Origin: DASUPK01 sp963804595
GTDB lineage: Bacteria > Actinomycetota > Thermoleophilia > Solirubrobacterales > 70-9
Direction of reading: 5' to 3'
Assembly (NCBI GenBank): GCA_963804595.1
Contig: CAWDQZ010000009.1
Location: 186,001-250,000 of the forward strand
Length of the DNA stretch: 64,000 bases
Shown here: positions 39,687-50,260 of the stretch, piece by piece
Layout of the letters: every line of letters starts with the position of its first letter
Position numbering within the stretch: the first letter of the stretch is position 1
Made by a program: the position numbers and the translations under genes
Notes under the pieces: model-generated
The model's database searches: none
What the model saw: the letters and a program-made list of their open reading frames with translations, nothing else
Told to the model about the DNA's origin: nothing

Positions 39687-42105
39687 TCAGGCAGAGAGGG
39701 CGTGCGCGGTGTGTCCGTGGTGGTGGGCCGTGTGTAGATCATGTGCCTCCTCCTTCGAGGGGTGCGGCTCGATCTCGAATACGACCTTCCTGATCGTCCC
39801 GGTGAACTCGAACGGCTTGCGATCCTCGTAAGCCAGATCGACCACACCGCCGTTGTCCCGCCCGATGTCCATCCCGGCATAGCCGGAGAAGCGGATCGGG
39901 ACCGTGTGGTCCATGCGGCCCTTGCCGACGGCCCGGTCTCCGATGAAGAGGGTCACCTCTCCCCCGGTGGCGGGCTTCGCCTCATCGGCGGCGAACTCCA
40001 TCCTCACCGAGACCTCACCCTCAGGTAACTCCTCCTCGGCGACCTGGCGGAAGACGAAGACGCCCATCATCGAGTAGGTGTGCGTGAGCTTGCCCTTGTC
40101 GACGAACAGCGAGAACCCGCCCAGATGGTCGCGCCTCGGCGACGATCACCCCTTCGGCGCCTCCCTCTGGGATGACGAGGTCGGCGCTGATCGAGTAGGA
40201 GTGGTTGTAGATTCGCGGGATCATGCCCGAGAGGACGTTCTGAACGTCGCCGCGGAACTCGAATTTGGGGACCTCCGGGAGCGGCGGCACTATGCCGAAG
40301 AACGACGTCAGGGCGGACAACAGGGGTGTCACGTTGTACTTCTCTGCCTCCTGCCAGAAGAGCTCCCTGAGCTCCTTCACCTTGTCGGGGTTCTCCGCGG
40401 CGAGGTCATGGGCCTGCGAGAAGTCGTCGGGCAGGTAGTAGAGCTCGACCGGGTCCTGATCGGGATCCCAGACCCCCGGCTTGTACGGTTCAAGCGCCTC
40501 CGGGGTGAGCACCCAGGGGATGCGCTCGGTCCGCATCGCGAGCCACCAGCCGTCCTTGTACATCGCCCGGTTGCCGATCGTCTCGAAGTACTGCTGGGTG
40601 TGGTGCTCGGCAGCTTCCCCGTCCGTCAGCGAGTCGGCGAACGTCTCACCGTGCATGGGCTGCTGCTCGATGCCGTCGATATGGGTTGGCATCGGCACGC
40701 CGGCGATGTCGAGGACGGTCGGCCCGATGTCGATGACGTGGGTGAAGTGGCTGCGGAGCGCGCCGCTCTCCTTGATTCTGTCGGGCCAGTGGACGACCAT
40801 CGGGTTGCGCGTGCCCCCGAGGTGCGAGCCGACCTGCTTTCCCCACTTGAACGGCGTGTTGCCCGCCCACGCCCAGGCGGCCGAGTAGTGGGGGGCCATC
40901 ATCTGGTTACCCCACGCCTCGACCCCTCCGTAGCGCTCCGAGAGCTGCAGCTGCATCTCATCGGTCAGCGGGATCCCGTTCTGCATGGTGAGCTCGTTGA
41001 ATGAGCCCGTGATCGTCCCCTCCATGCTCGCGCCGTTGTCGCCCCAGATCCAGAAGATGAGCGTGTCGTCCAGCTCGCCGAGCTCATCGATCGCGTCGAT
41101 CACCCGGCCGACGTTGTGGTCGGCGTTCTCCGAATAGCCGGCATAGACCTCCATTTGGCGCGCGTAGAACGCCTTGAGCTTGTCCGGCACGTCTTCCCAG
41201 GCGGGGAACGCTTCGTCGCGTTCCGTCAGCTCCGCGTCGGGCGGGATGACCCCGAGCTCCTTCTGCCGGGCGAAGGTCTCCTCGCGCAGCTTGTCCCAAC
41301 CCTGGTCGAACTTGCCCTTGTACTTCTCGGCCCATTTGTCCGAAACGTGGTGCGGAGCGTGACTGCAGCCAGTCGAGAAGTAGCTGAAGAAGGGCTTGTT
41401 CGCATCCTGCGCCCGGACCGCGTGGAGCCATTCGATCGTCTTGTCGGCCATGTCGTCCGGCAGGTAATAGGGGTCCTCGCCGTCGTCGCCGTAATACGCC
41501 TCGGGGGTGCCGATGATCTTCTGGTTCTCAGCGAGACACGGGTCCCACTGGCCCGATCCTCCTCCGAGGAAGCCGTAGAAGTAATCGAACCCCCAGCCCA
41601 CGGGCCAGCGGGTGAACGGCCCGGCCGGGCCCTGCTGCCCGTCGGGGGTCAGGTGCCACTTGCCGAACGCGGCGGTGCTGTAACCGTTGTCCCGGAGGAT
41701 TCTCGGGAACGGAACGCAGTCGTCGGGGACGAACGCCGTATAGCCGGGGAACCCGGTCGAGAACTCGCCGATGGAGCCGAAGCCGACCGCGTGGCTGTTG
41801 CGGCCGGTGAGGAGCGCTGCCCGGGTTGGAGAGCAGAGGGCGGGGACGTGGAAGCGGTTGTAGCGGACACCCTCGTCCGCCATCCGGGTGTAGTTCGGCG
41901 TGTCGATTGGCCCCCCGAAGGTTGCGGGGTTGCCGAAACCCGCGTCGTCGATCAGCACCACCAGGACGTTCGGGGCCCCATCGGGCGCCTCGACGTGGCC
42001 GATCGCCTCCCAGTCGGGCTGCGAGCCGTCGAGCGTCCGTTTCGTGACGCCGCCGAAGGGAGGCATGCGGATTGGCAGCTTGCTTCGATCGGGCTGGCTC
42101 ATCAT
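39687..42105 (-). pseudogene. arylsulfatase, one frameshift near the C-terminus
   Basis: The main frame (42105 to about 40132) encodes a type I sulfatase: metal-binding LIDDAGFG, the formylglycine signature CSPTRAALLTGRN, AFGKWHL and WGDNGASMEG. The last ~140 residues continue in another frame (MGVFVFRQVAEEELPEGEVS and on to 39687). One extra base near 40132 separates EA from DHLGGFSLFVDKGK. The joined protein would have about 805 residues. The enzyme needs a formylglycine-generating enzyme, which is not in the window. The catalytic domain is whole, so a shortened product might still act. Confidence 0.85.
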
Positions 42106-42223
42106 CTACCTCCGAGGTCTGGCGACGCTTGAGGATTCGTTTTCCATGTCTGCTTGCGGACGAAGCCAACACTGCGATCACATGGACCGCATCATCCGAA
42201 GCGGGTGAAACCCGGTCAGCTGG

Positions 42224-42491
42224 TCAGCCGGAGCCCAGCAGCTTGGCCTTCTCCCGCTCGAACTCCTCGTCCGAGAGCACGTTCTGCTCATGGAGCTCGC
42301 CGAGTTGCTTCAGCTGCTCCATCACCTCGGGAGTGAGCCCGCCCGCGGCGGCCGGCTCAGGCTGCTGCGGCGGCGGCCTCTTCTTCCTGTTGGGCTTGCT
42401 TGGCGTCGTGGTGCTTCTTCGCGGCCACAGCGGCTCCGCCGACCACGGCCGCGCGCCGGCGGCGTTGACGTCTGTCTCGTCCTAGTGGCAT
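42224..42491 (-). pseudogene. SHOCT-domain protein, one frameshift
   Basis: The ATG at 42491 with ribosome site AAGGAGGACTT starts PLGRDRRQRRRRAAVVGGAA and reaches a stop after AAAAAA. In another frame the sense resumes as LTPEVMEQLKQLGELHEQNV and LSDEEFEREKAKLLG, a typical SHOCT domain. One missing base near 42360 explains the break. Related actinobacterial proteins of about 90 residues have exactly this order: basic start, glycine/alanine helix, Gln/Pro linker, SHOCT. Confidence 0.75.
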
Positions 42492-42552
42492 CTCAAGTCC
42501 TCCTTGAATTGCGTGTCATGCAAGCGGAAGTGGACATCTAAGCCACCCGTTC

Positions 42553-43773
42553 TCAGACCTTGATCAGGTCATTGGGGTTGAGCACGAACTTCCTGGCCGC
42601 CCCTTGATCGAAGTCCTTGTATCCGTCGGGCGCCTCGTCGAGCGAAACCACGGTCGCGTTCACGGCCTTGGCGATCTGGACCCGGTCGCCGAGGATGGCG
42701 TTCATCAGCCCGCGGTGGTAGCGCATCACCGGGCACTGCCCGGTCGTGATCACATGGGACTTCGCCCAGCCAAGGCCGATCCGGATCGACAGAGAGCCCA
42801 CCTTGGCGGCCTCGTCGACCGCCCCCGGATCGCCAGTGACGTAGAGGCCCGGGATGCCGAGATTGCCGGCCGCCTTGGTCAGCTCCATGATCGAGTTGAG
42901 CACCGTGGCGGGCTCCTCGACCGCCGAGCCCTCCTCGCCGTGGCCGCGCGCCTCGAAGCCGACGGCGTCCACTGCGCAGTCCACCTCCGGGACCCCGAGG
43001 ATCTGCTCGATCTGGTCCTTGGGATCTCCCTTGGAGACGTCGACCGTCTCGCAGCCGAATGAGCGCGCTTGCTCCAGCCGCTCGGGAATCAGATCGCCGA
43101 CGATGACCACGCCGGCGCCCAGGAACTGCGCCGAGTGGGCCGCGGCAAGCCCAACCGGCCCGGCCCCGGCGATGTAGACGGTCGAGCCCGAGGTCACACC
43201 CGCGCTGACGCAGCCGTGGTAGCCGGTGGGGAAGATGTCGCTGAGCATCGTCAGGTCGAGGATCTTCTCCATCGCCTGTTCCTTGTCGGGGAACTTGAGC
43301 AGGTTCCAGTCCGCGTACGGGACCATCACGAAGTTGGCCTGCCCGCCGACCCAGCCGCCCATGTCCACGTAGCCGTACGCCGATCCGGGGCGATCCGGGT
43401 TGGTGGTAAGGCAGACCCCGGTGTGGCCCTCCTTGCAGTTGCGACACCGGCCGCAGGCGATGTTGAAGGGCACCGAGCAGAGGTCGCCCTCCTTGATGAA
43501 TTCGACGCCGGGGCCGGTCTCGATCACCTCGCCGGTGATCTCGTGGCCGAGAATCAACCCCGCCGGCGCCGTCGTGCGCCCGCGAACCATGTGCTGGTCC
43601 GAGCCGCAGATGTTCGTCGAGACGATCCGCAGGATCGCCCCGTGCGGGGTCTTGCGCCCGACGTTGTCCGGGTGAACCCCGGGACCGTCCTTCAATTCCA
43701 ACTCCGGGAAGTCGATGTTCTGAACCTCGACCTTGCCCGGCTCGATGTACGCGACTCCTCTGTTGTCCGCCAT
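42553..43773 (-). CDS. fdhA: zinc-dependent formaldehyde dehydrogenase, glutathione-independent type
   Basis: The 406-residue MDR enzyme has catalytic zinc ligands in NICGSDQHMVRGR and GHEITGEV, structural zinc cysteines in CGRCRNCKEGHTGVC, and the Rossmann motif IAGAGPVGLAAAHSAQ. The length and GSAYGYVDMGGWVGGQ segment match FdhA of Pseudomonas putida, which oxidises formaldehyde with NAD without glutathione. It is 14 bases downstream of an HbpS-like gene. The GAF regulator upstream resembles activators of aldehyde and alcohol dehydrogenases. Confidence 0.9.
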   Translation of the reverse strand: MADNRGVAYIEPGKVEVQNIDFPELELKDGPGVHPDNVGRKTPHGAILRIVSTNICGSDQHMVRGRTTAPAGLILGHEITGEVIETGPGVEFIKEGDLCSVPFNIACGRCRNCKEGHTGVCLTTNPDRPGSAYGYVDMGGWVGGQANFVMVPYADWNLLKFPDKEQAMEKILDLTMLSDIFPTGYHGCVSAGVTSGSTVYIAGAGPVGLAAAHSAQFLGAGVVIVGDLIPERLEQARSFGCETVDVSKGDPKDQIEQILGVPEVDCAVDAVGFEARGHGEEGSAVEEPATVLNSIMELTKAAGNLGIPGLYVTGDPGAVDEAAKVGSLSIRIGLGWAKSHVITTGQCPVMRYHRGLMNAILGDRVQIAKAVNATVVSLDEAPDGYKDFDQGAARKFVLNPNDLIKV

Positions 43774-43787
43774 TACGCGCTCCCCGG

Positions 43788-44192
43788 CTAGAAGGCCGCG
43801 ACCCCGGCCTCGGCCACCTCGTGGTCCTCTTCGACCGACCCGCCGCTGACACCGATCGCGCCGACCACCTGATCCCCGGACATCAGGGGAATGCCGCCCG
43901 CGAAGACGATCAGGCGGCCTTGATTCGAGGCGTCGATGCCGAACAGCGGCTGATTCGGCTGCGCCAGGGGCGCCAGATCCTTCGTCGACATGTCGAACGA
44001 GCGCGCCGTGTAGGCCTTGTTCTGGGCGATGTCGATCGATCCCAGCCACGCTCCGTCCATGCGGGCGAAGGCAGTCAGGTTGTTACCGGCGTCGACGACC
44101 GCGATGTTCATGGGCACGCCGATCTCATCGGCCTTTGCAACTGCGGCATCGACCGCCGTCTGAGCACTACTCAATGTGACGCTGTCCGCCAC
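43788..44192 (-). CDS. GlcG/HbpS family protein
   Basis: The 134-residue protein starts VADSVTLSSAQTAVDAAVAK and contains MNIAVVDAGNNLTAFARMDGAWLG and GGIPLMSGDQVVGAIGVSGG, the family core (first part cited as MNIAVVDAGNNLTAFARMD). HbpS binds heme and iron outside the cell in Streptomyces; most relatives are cytoplasmic with unknown roles and often sit beside dehydrogenases. There is no signal peptide. A strong ribosome site (AAGGAGGAAC) supports the GTG at 44192. It is the first gene of a pair with fdhA. Confidence 0.9.
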   Translation of the reverse strand: MADSVTLSSAQTAVDAAVAKADEIGVPMNIAVVDAGNNLTAFARMDGAWLGSIDIAQNKAYTARSFDMSTKDLAPLAQPNQPLFGIDASNQGRLIVFAGGIPLMSGDQVVGAIGVSGGSVEEDHEVAEAGVAAF

Positions 44193-44235
44193 GTTCGTTC
44201 CTCCTTGGTCGGGGACGTCGTGGCCGACGCTAGCT

Positions 44236-45687
44236 CTATGCCCGTCGAGTGTCGCCTGGCTCGTGGGGTTGCAGGGGGGTTGCAATCACCGGGGCAGGCC
44301 GGCTCACGGCGCTCTCGGTCCGGCTGCGCGCCGCCTCGATCGCAGGGATCTCCGAGCCAACCAGCAGCGGGCCTGGACAGTGGTCCGCTGCCTGCGCGAC
44401 ATCGCCACGCCGGAGCAGTCGCTGGACCAATCCCCAGTCCGAGTCGAGGTCGGCCTCGAACCGATACGGGTTCGAGGCCAGCACGTCGCCCAGCAACTGT
44501 CTCAGTCGCGAGATCTCGGCCCGAACGGTGATCGGGTTGGACCCGGGCCCGTAGAGCTCATGGGCGAGCTGCTTGCTGCTCAGTCCGGCTGGTTGAAGCA
44601 TCAGGAGGACGGCGATTTCGCTGTGGCGGGGTGAGAGCGTGCTCACCTGATCACCTAGCGTGATCCGTGCCCGCCGCCGTCCAAGCACCTCCAGGTGCAC
44701 TCGTGGAAGCGTGCGATGCACCTGCAGTCCGGCCGCGGGGAACACGATCCGGGCACCCTCTCGCCCGATCGGCTCGGCAGTCACCTCGGTCCCGTCCGCG
44801 AGGGTCAGGCTCTCCTTATCCGCAGGCGGCTCGATCCGGCGACCCAGCCAGCCGCGAGGTGAGGCCGCCAGAACCCGGCCGGTCCGGCTGACGAGGGCAC
44901 TCCGCAGGCGCGACCGGGCGCCGATTCGCTCGAGAAACAGCTGACGAAGACGCTCGTCTCGGCGGGCCTGCTCTTCCGCGAGCTTGTCCTCCACGACCCG
45001 GGCCACCGCCCCCACCAGGGGCAGACTGTGCGGGTGTCCTGAGCGGAACTCGCCCGAGAGGTCCAGGACTCCGAGGATCTCGTGGGTCTCCGGGTCGTGG
45101 ATCGGTGCGGCGGAGCAGGTCCATCCGTGGAGGAGCCGGCTGAAGTGCTCGGCCGAAAAGATCTGGACTGGATGATCGAGGACCAGGGCGGTCCCGATTG
45201 CGTTGGTGCCGACGGCGCTCTCACTGGCGAGATGACCGGGCAGAAACGCGGGCGCTTCCGCAATCTCCAGCGCTCCGGAGTGGCCGCCCGCCCAGAGCAG
45301 GACCCCGTCGGCGTCGCTCAGCGCGGCGAAGTAGCGAGCGTCCTCGGTCGCGTCGGCCAAGAGGCTCTCGACCATCGGCAGCAGGTGCGAGATCGGGTTC
45401 CGGGCCAGCGATCTGGCCGTCTCGGCGTCATCGAGCATCCGCGGCGCCGGTCGGTCGGGATTGACCCCTGCCGCAGCGGAGCGCTTCCAGGATTGGGCGA
45501 CCAGGGTGCGCAGGATCGACGGTGAGTTGCCGTCAGTGAGGGCAAGCTCGTGGGCACGCCTCAGGAGCTTCGCCCAGCGGACGGGATCCACCTGTGTATC
45601 GGTCCCTATCCACGGGCTACGGCCGCTCCTCGCAACTCGCTGTCCATCAGGGCTCATGCCATCGGACGCCACAGGTTGATCCGCCAC
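44236..45687 (-). CDS. GAF-domain transcriptional regulator (AcoR-like, actinobacterial)
   Basis: The 483-residue protein opens with a helical region, then a GAF sensor domain (RYFAALSDADGVLLWAGGHS; ESAVGTNAIGTAL; WTCSAAPIHDPETHEILGVL), as in AcoR. It lacks a sigma-54 AAA+ domain and ends in a winged-helix region, LSPRHSEIAVLLMLQPAGLS then ITVRAEISRLRQLLGDVL. Actinobacterial proteins of this type activate acetoin, alcohol or aldehyde dehydrogenase genes. It lies directly upstream of the HbpS-fdhA pair on the same strand and is its likely regulator. An alternative start is the Met at residue 11. Confidence 0.87.
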   Translation of the reverse strand: MADQPVASDGMSPDGQRVARSGRSPWIGTDTQVDPVRWAKLLRRAHELALTDGNSPSILRTLVAQSWKRSAAAGVNPDRPAPRMLDDAETARSLARNPISHLLPMVESLLADATEDARYFAALSDADGVLLWAGGHSGALEIAEAPAFLPGHLASESAVGTNAIGTALVLDHPVQIFSAEHFSRLLHGWTCSAAPIHDPETHEILGVLDLSGEFRSGHPHSLPLVGAVARVVEDKLAEEQARRDERLRQLFLERIGARSRLRSALVSRTGRVLAASPRGWLGRRIEPPADKESLTLADGTEVTAEPIGREGARIVFPAAGLQVHRTLPRVHLEVLGRRRARITLGDQVSTLSPRHSEIAVLLMLQPAGLSSKQLAHELYGPGSNPITVRAEISRLRQLLGDVLASNPYRFEADLDSDWGLVQRLLRRGDVAQAADHCPGPLLVGSEIPAIEAARSRTESAVSRPAPVIATPLQPHEPGDTRRA

Positions 45688-45734
45688 GAGCCTACCACCG
45701 GGTCGACCAGCCTCTTAGCGGCCGGCCGACGGCG

Positions 45735-47444
45735 TCAGTACTTCCAGTCCGTGCTCCCACAGACCGTGACCGGCGCCCGTGAGCGCAGGGCGAGCTCCCA
45801 CGGCTCGGCCGCTCGGTCGGGCGGGATTCGCGCGACGCCGAGCTGCCCCTTCGCGAGCGGAGCCGTCGCGAGAGGAAAGGACTCGGCCGCAAAGCGGCGG
45901 AGCGCGGCGGAAACATCGGACCGCGAGGCGCGGACGGCGGCTCCACCCAGCGGCAGGCTCAGGATCGCCCCGGGCGGATCGGCGACGACGCAGCTCCCGA
46001 CCGTGCGTGCAGTGGCCCCGGGCGGCCCGACCACCCGCGGAGGGGGGCCGGATGCCGCCGGCGCATTCTTCGCGGGGGCGAAACTGACCCCCAGTCGCCC
46101 GCCCCAGGACCCTGTCGGCGGCCACCCTCGCGGGCTCCGGCTCGGCCGCGATCTCGCTCGGGCCGTCGGCCGGCGAGCCGTACGCATCGGCGGCGGAGAG
46201 ATACCCGCTCGTGGTCACCGGGACATAGGCCGTGCCGGCTGTGTTCTGGTCGAGGAAGAAGGGCATGGCGATCCTGTCCCGCGCGATCTCCACAGCGCCG
46301 AGATCGGCTTTGACGATGTCACTGGTGTTCCGGTAGGCGATGTAGGCGTCCCTCAGGACGTAGACATTGTTGGCGACGACGAGCGCCCCGAGGACGTAGG
46401 CGGCGACGATCGCCGCGCGCGGTACGCGGACGCCGCGCAGGAGCTCGCCGGCGATCATCAGCACGAAGACCGCGCCAGGAAGCAGGTAGCGGCTCTCCGT
46501 CGGCCCACGGCCCGCCTTCACGTTCAGGCCGGCCAGCACCCAGAACGTCGCCGCAAGGGCCAGCACGATCCAGAGCTCGTGGGAGATGCGCCCGATCCTC
46601 CAGATCCGCCACGCGCCGAGCCCGAGCACCACGATCAGCAGCGGCCGCCCCCAGTCGAGCCCGCCCGGGCCAGCACCCTGGCCGAACTTCACCAGCCCGA
46701 ACAGCGATGCAACCGCCGCGGAGGCCGCGTCGAAGACGAACTCCGGCGTTCTCGCCGCGTTGTGGAACGAGACCGCCGTGTCCGCGTCGTGTCCCCAGCC
46801 GGCCCACCAGATGGCGTAGAGAAACGCGGGCACCGCCGGGACGTAGAGCCGCCGCAGCCGATCCGGCCGAGGAGGACGTCGATCAGTGCGGCGGCGATGA
46901 AGGCGAGCTCCAGGCTCGAGAAGGTCATCCCCACGGAGAGGAGCCCGCAGGCCGCGAGGTCCCCGCGCCGATCGCCCCGCTCGAGCATCACCAGGGCCCC
47001 CAGTCCGAAGGCGAGCGAGCCGTTGAAGCCCATCTGGAAGTCCCAGATCAGGTCGTCGAACGCGGGACCGAGGAAGAGCACGATCCCGGCGCCGAGGAGC
47101 GCCAGCCAGGGGTCGACTCGGCGCCGCAGGTAGATGAAGAGCAGAGCGACCGATGCCAGGAAGAGCGACACCGAGACGGCCAGGTAGGGCAGCGACGAGG
47201 ACATGCCGGCCGTCTCGAGGAGCGTCTTGTAGATCAGGACCGGTGCGGCGGAGATGTGCTCCCCGTGCGGGGAGAGAATCGAGTCCGCGCTGAAGCCCGG
47301 GCGGTAGAGGAGGAACTCCCAGTCGTCGAGCAGGAAGGTGAGCTTCGAGCCCCAGACGAGCAGCAGCGCCGCCGAAACCGACATCGCCCCCGCCAGCAGC
47401 ACCCACATGCCGGGCGTCTCGCCCCGCCCCAGCCGGTCTCGCAT
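45735..47444 (-). pseudogene. GT-C-like polytopic membrane protein, two frameshifts
   Basis: Three frames combine into one protein of about 570 residues. It begins WVLLAGAMSVSAALLLVWGS, then LLDDWEFLLYRPG, an acidic pair in the first loop as in GT-C glycosyltransferases, and has about nine hydrophobic segments and a soluble C-terminus ending STDWKY. Breaks are near 46859 (between LLGRIG and LRRLYVPAVPAFLYAIWW) and near 46106 (between AADRVL and GRLGVSFAPAKN). It would move a sugar from a lipid carrier to an envelope polymer; that role is inference. Confidence 0.65.
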
Positions 47445-47556
47445 TCGCGCAATCTATGCGCCCTCCGACGGGTTGGCTGGCTGGCTGAACAGTCTGTTAG
47501 GTTCCGTTTGCGCGATCAAAGGAGTGGACCGCGCAGCGGAGAGAGGAGCGGGCGGG

Positions 47557-50010
47557 ATGCGGCGAGTTGTAGTTGCAATGGGGGCAGTGCTGCTGATGCT
47601 GGTTGCGTGCGCAAACGCGCTGGCGAAGGCACCGAAGGACCCGACGATCATCGCCCGCAACATCCTGCCGTCGGGTCAGTACGGGATCGCCGAATCCCAA
47701 CGCCGCCACCCAGGCGAACCTGTACAACGCGCTCACCCCGCTCTTCGATCAGGTCACGCCGAACGATCTGTTCACCGACTTCAAGTCGGAGAAGCTCGGC
47801 GTCGACACGGACGGTCCCACCACGCAGGAGCCCGTCCCGTTCCCCGGCGTCACGCTCCTGCGCGACCGCTTCAACGTCCCCCACGTCTACGCGAGCACCC
47901 GCGACGCCGGCATCCAGACGGCCGGCTGGATCCTGGCCGAGGATCGCGGGCTGCTGCTCGAGCAGGCCCGATACAACTCGCGCGTCGCGGTCATCGACGC
48001 CCCCGGGCTGAGCGCCATCGACCTCACGGCGGGCCTGCAGAACTTCAAGCCGAGCGCCCAGACCGAGGCCTCCACCGCCAACCGAGACGAAGGCGCTGAA
48101 GCGGCACGGCAAGGAGGGCAAGGCCCTCCTGCGCGACATCGACACCTACATCTCGGGCATCAACGCCTACCTGGCCGCCACGCACTCCCCGAACGCTCCC
48201 TGGACCCGCAACGACGTCTACGCCGTCAACGCGCTGAAGGGGCAGTTCCTCGGCCAGGGCGGCGGGCGCGAAGCGGCCGACTCGATGTTCCTGAGCGGGC
48301 TCCAGCAGCAGCTCGGCAAGGGCAGGGGCTTCCAGGCGTTCAACGACCTGCGGCAGTTCAAGAACCCACGCAACGTCACCACGGTGAAGGGCAAGTTCCC
48401 CTACGGCCACATTCCGCGGAAGCACCCGGGCAGCGTGGTCCTCGACAACGGCAGCTTCACGCCCACGCCCGCTGTTCCGGCGAGCATCGCGCGCAAGTAC
48501 GCGTACAAGAGGACCTCGGCGAGCAACGAGCTGATGGTGACCGGCAGCCACTCCACGCACGGGTCACCCGATCATGGTCGGTGGGCCGCAGATCAGCCAC
48601 TTCTTCCCCGGCCTCGTTCTCGAGATCGACATGCACGCCCCGCACCTGCACTGGCGCGGCGCCACCTCGGCGCCGTTCCCGGGCTATCTGCTGATCGGCC
48701 GGACCCCGCGCTTCGCCACCACGCTCACCTCTGCCAGCTCGGACATCATCGACCAGTACGCCGAAACGCTCTGCGGGGGCAGCAACGAGCGCTACCTCTA
48801 CAAGGGCAAGTGCCGGCCGATGGGCCACTTCAACGCCGGCACACTCGACGGCAAGCCGGTGAGCTTCCTGACGACGGTTCACGGGCCCGTCCAGGGCTAC
48901 GGCCGGGTGCACGGCCGCACTGTCGCGATCACCTCCAAGCGCTCGAGCCGCGGCAAGGACGTCCTCGACCAGCTCCTCTTCCGCCGCCTCTCCAACGGCT
49001 CGATCAAGAACCCGAAGGACTTCTTCAAGGCCGCGTCGCTGACACCGCAGACCTTCAACTCCTTCTACATAGACTCGAAGCAGATCGCCGAGTACACGAG
49101 CGGCCGCCTGCCGATCCGGAACCCGAACGTCGACCCCGGCCTGCCCACGAAGGGGACCGGTCAGTACGAGTGGCGAGGGTTCGTCAAGGCCATGGACCAC
49201 ATCCACGGCAAGGACAACAAGCAGGGCTTCATGACCAACTGGAACAACGGAACCGCTCGCGGCTTCGGCGCCGCCGACGACGATTGGGGCAAGAACTCCT
49301 CGGTGCAGCGCGTCAACCTGCTCAATTTCAATCTGAAGCGCCTGAAGAAGAAGGGGAAGTGGTCGCCCGCAACCATCGCCTCGGCGATGAACGCAGCGGC
49401 GACCCAGGACGTGCGCGCGATTGTCATGGTCCCGGTGCTCGCCAAGCTGCTGCGCGGATCGACACCGCCCTCGCCGCAGGCGAGGCAGATGGTCGAGCTC
49501 CTGAAGCAGTGGCGCCAGGAGGGCGGGAGCCGGCTTGACCGAAACGGGGACGGCCTGATCGACGCCCCTGGCGCCGCGATCATGGACGCGGCCTACCCAC
49601 TGATCGTCAACAACGCGATGGCGGCCCGCCTCGGCCAGTCGCTGCTACCGCAGCTGAACACGCTTCTCTCCCGCTTCGATCAGCCGCCCGCAGGCCAGGA
49701 GGTCGGCTGGTTCCAGTACTTCGACCGAGACATCAGGGGCCTGCTCGCCAAGAAGCGCAGCAAGCTTCCGGACCACTTCAACCTGACCTACTGCGGCAAG
49801 GGTCACCTGGGGCTCTGCCGCTCGGAGGTCTGGACCGCGATCCAGGCTGCGGCGGGCCAGCTCACCAGCCAGCAGGGGACGGCCGACCCGGCCGCCTGGC
49901 GCGCCAGCGCGATAGCCGACCAGTTCACCTACGGGCCCCTTCCCCTAGTGACCTCGCCGTACTCGAACCGGCCGACGGGTATCCAGCAGGTCATCTCGTT
50001 CAAGAAGTAG
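47557..50010 (+). pseudogene. penicillin acylase family protein, at least three frameshifts
   Basis: A signal peptide (RRVVVAMGAVLLMLVACANA) starts at 47557. Breaks near 47686, 48083 and 48567 interrupt an otherwise normal Ntn-hydrolase: FPGVTLLRDRFNVPHVYAST, then RTSASNELMVTGS with the nucleophile serine after self-cleavage, then IMVGGPQISHFFPGL, and a long beta chain ending QQVISFKK. The family cleaves amide bonds of beta-lactams, acyl-homoserine lactones or other acyl amides outside the cell. With three breaks it cannot be made as written. Confidence 0.85.
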
Positions 50011-50015
50011 CGCGG

Positions 50016-50028
50016 GAGAGCTGCTCTC
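50016..50028. terminator. hairpin at convergent gene ends
   Basis: GAGAGC-T-GCTCTC lies between the stop of the acylase gene and the stop of the convergent anti-sigma gene, overlapping the latter by two bases. Confidence 0.4.
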
Positions 50029-50260
50029 AGGCGCCCTGCTGGTTGAGCATGGCGCGGAGGGTCTCGTGGTCCTCGGCGCAGGCCGAGCACCCCTCGAGGT
50101 GCGCCCGCATGCCGGGGATTACGGCGTCCGCATCGGCTCCCGCGCGCTCCAGCTCCACGTAGCGGTCGAGCTCCTCGAAGCAGCGCTCGCAGCTCAGCTC
50201 CGGGCCGGCAGGCCCGAGCAGGCGCCCGATCAGCCGGTTCTCTCGCGATTGCCCGTTCAT
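50027..50260 (-). CDS. zf-HC2-type anti-sigma factor
   Basis: The 77-residue protein carries LSCERCFEELDRYVELE and HLEGCSACAEDHETL, the H-x3-C-x2-C zinc-binding pattern of anti-sigma domains. There is no membrane segment, so it is a soluble zinc anti-sigma factor that could respond to thiol oxidation. Its start overlaps the end of the sigma gene by 4 bases. It should hold the sigma factor at 50257. Confidence 0.9.
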   Translation of the reverse strand: MNGQSRENRLIGRLLGPAGPELSCERCFEELDRYVELERAGADADAVIPGMRAHLEGCSACAEDHETLRAMLNQQGA

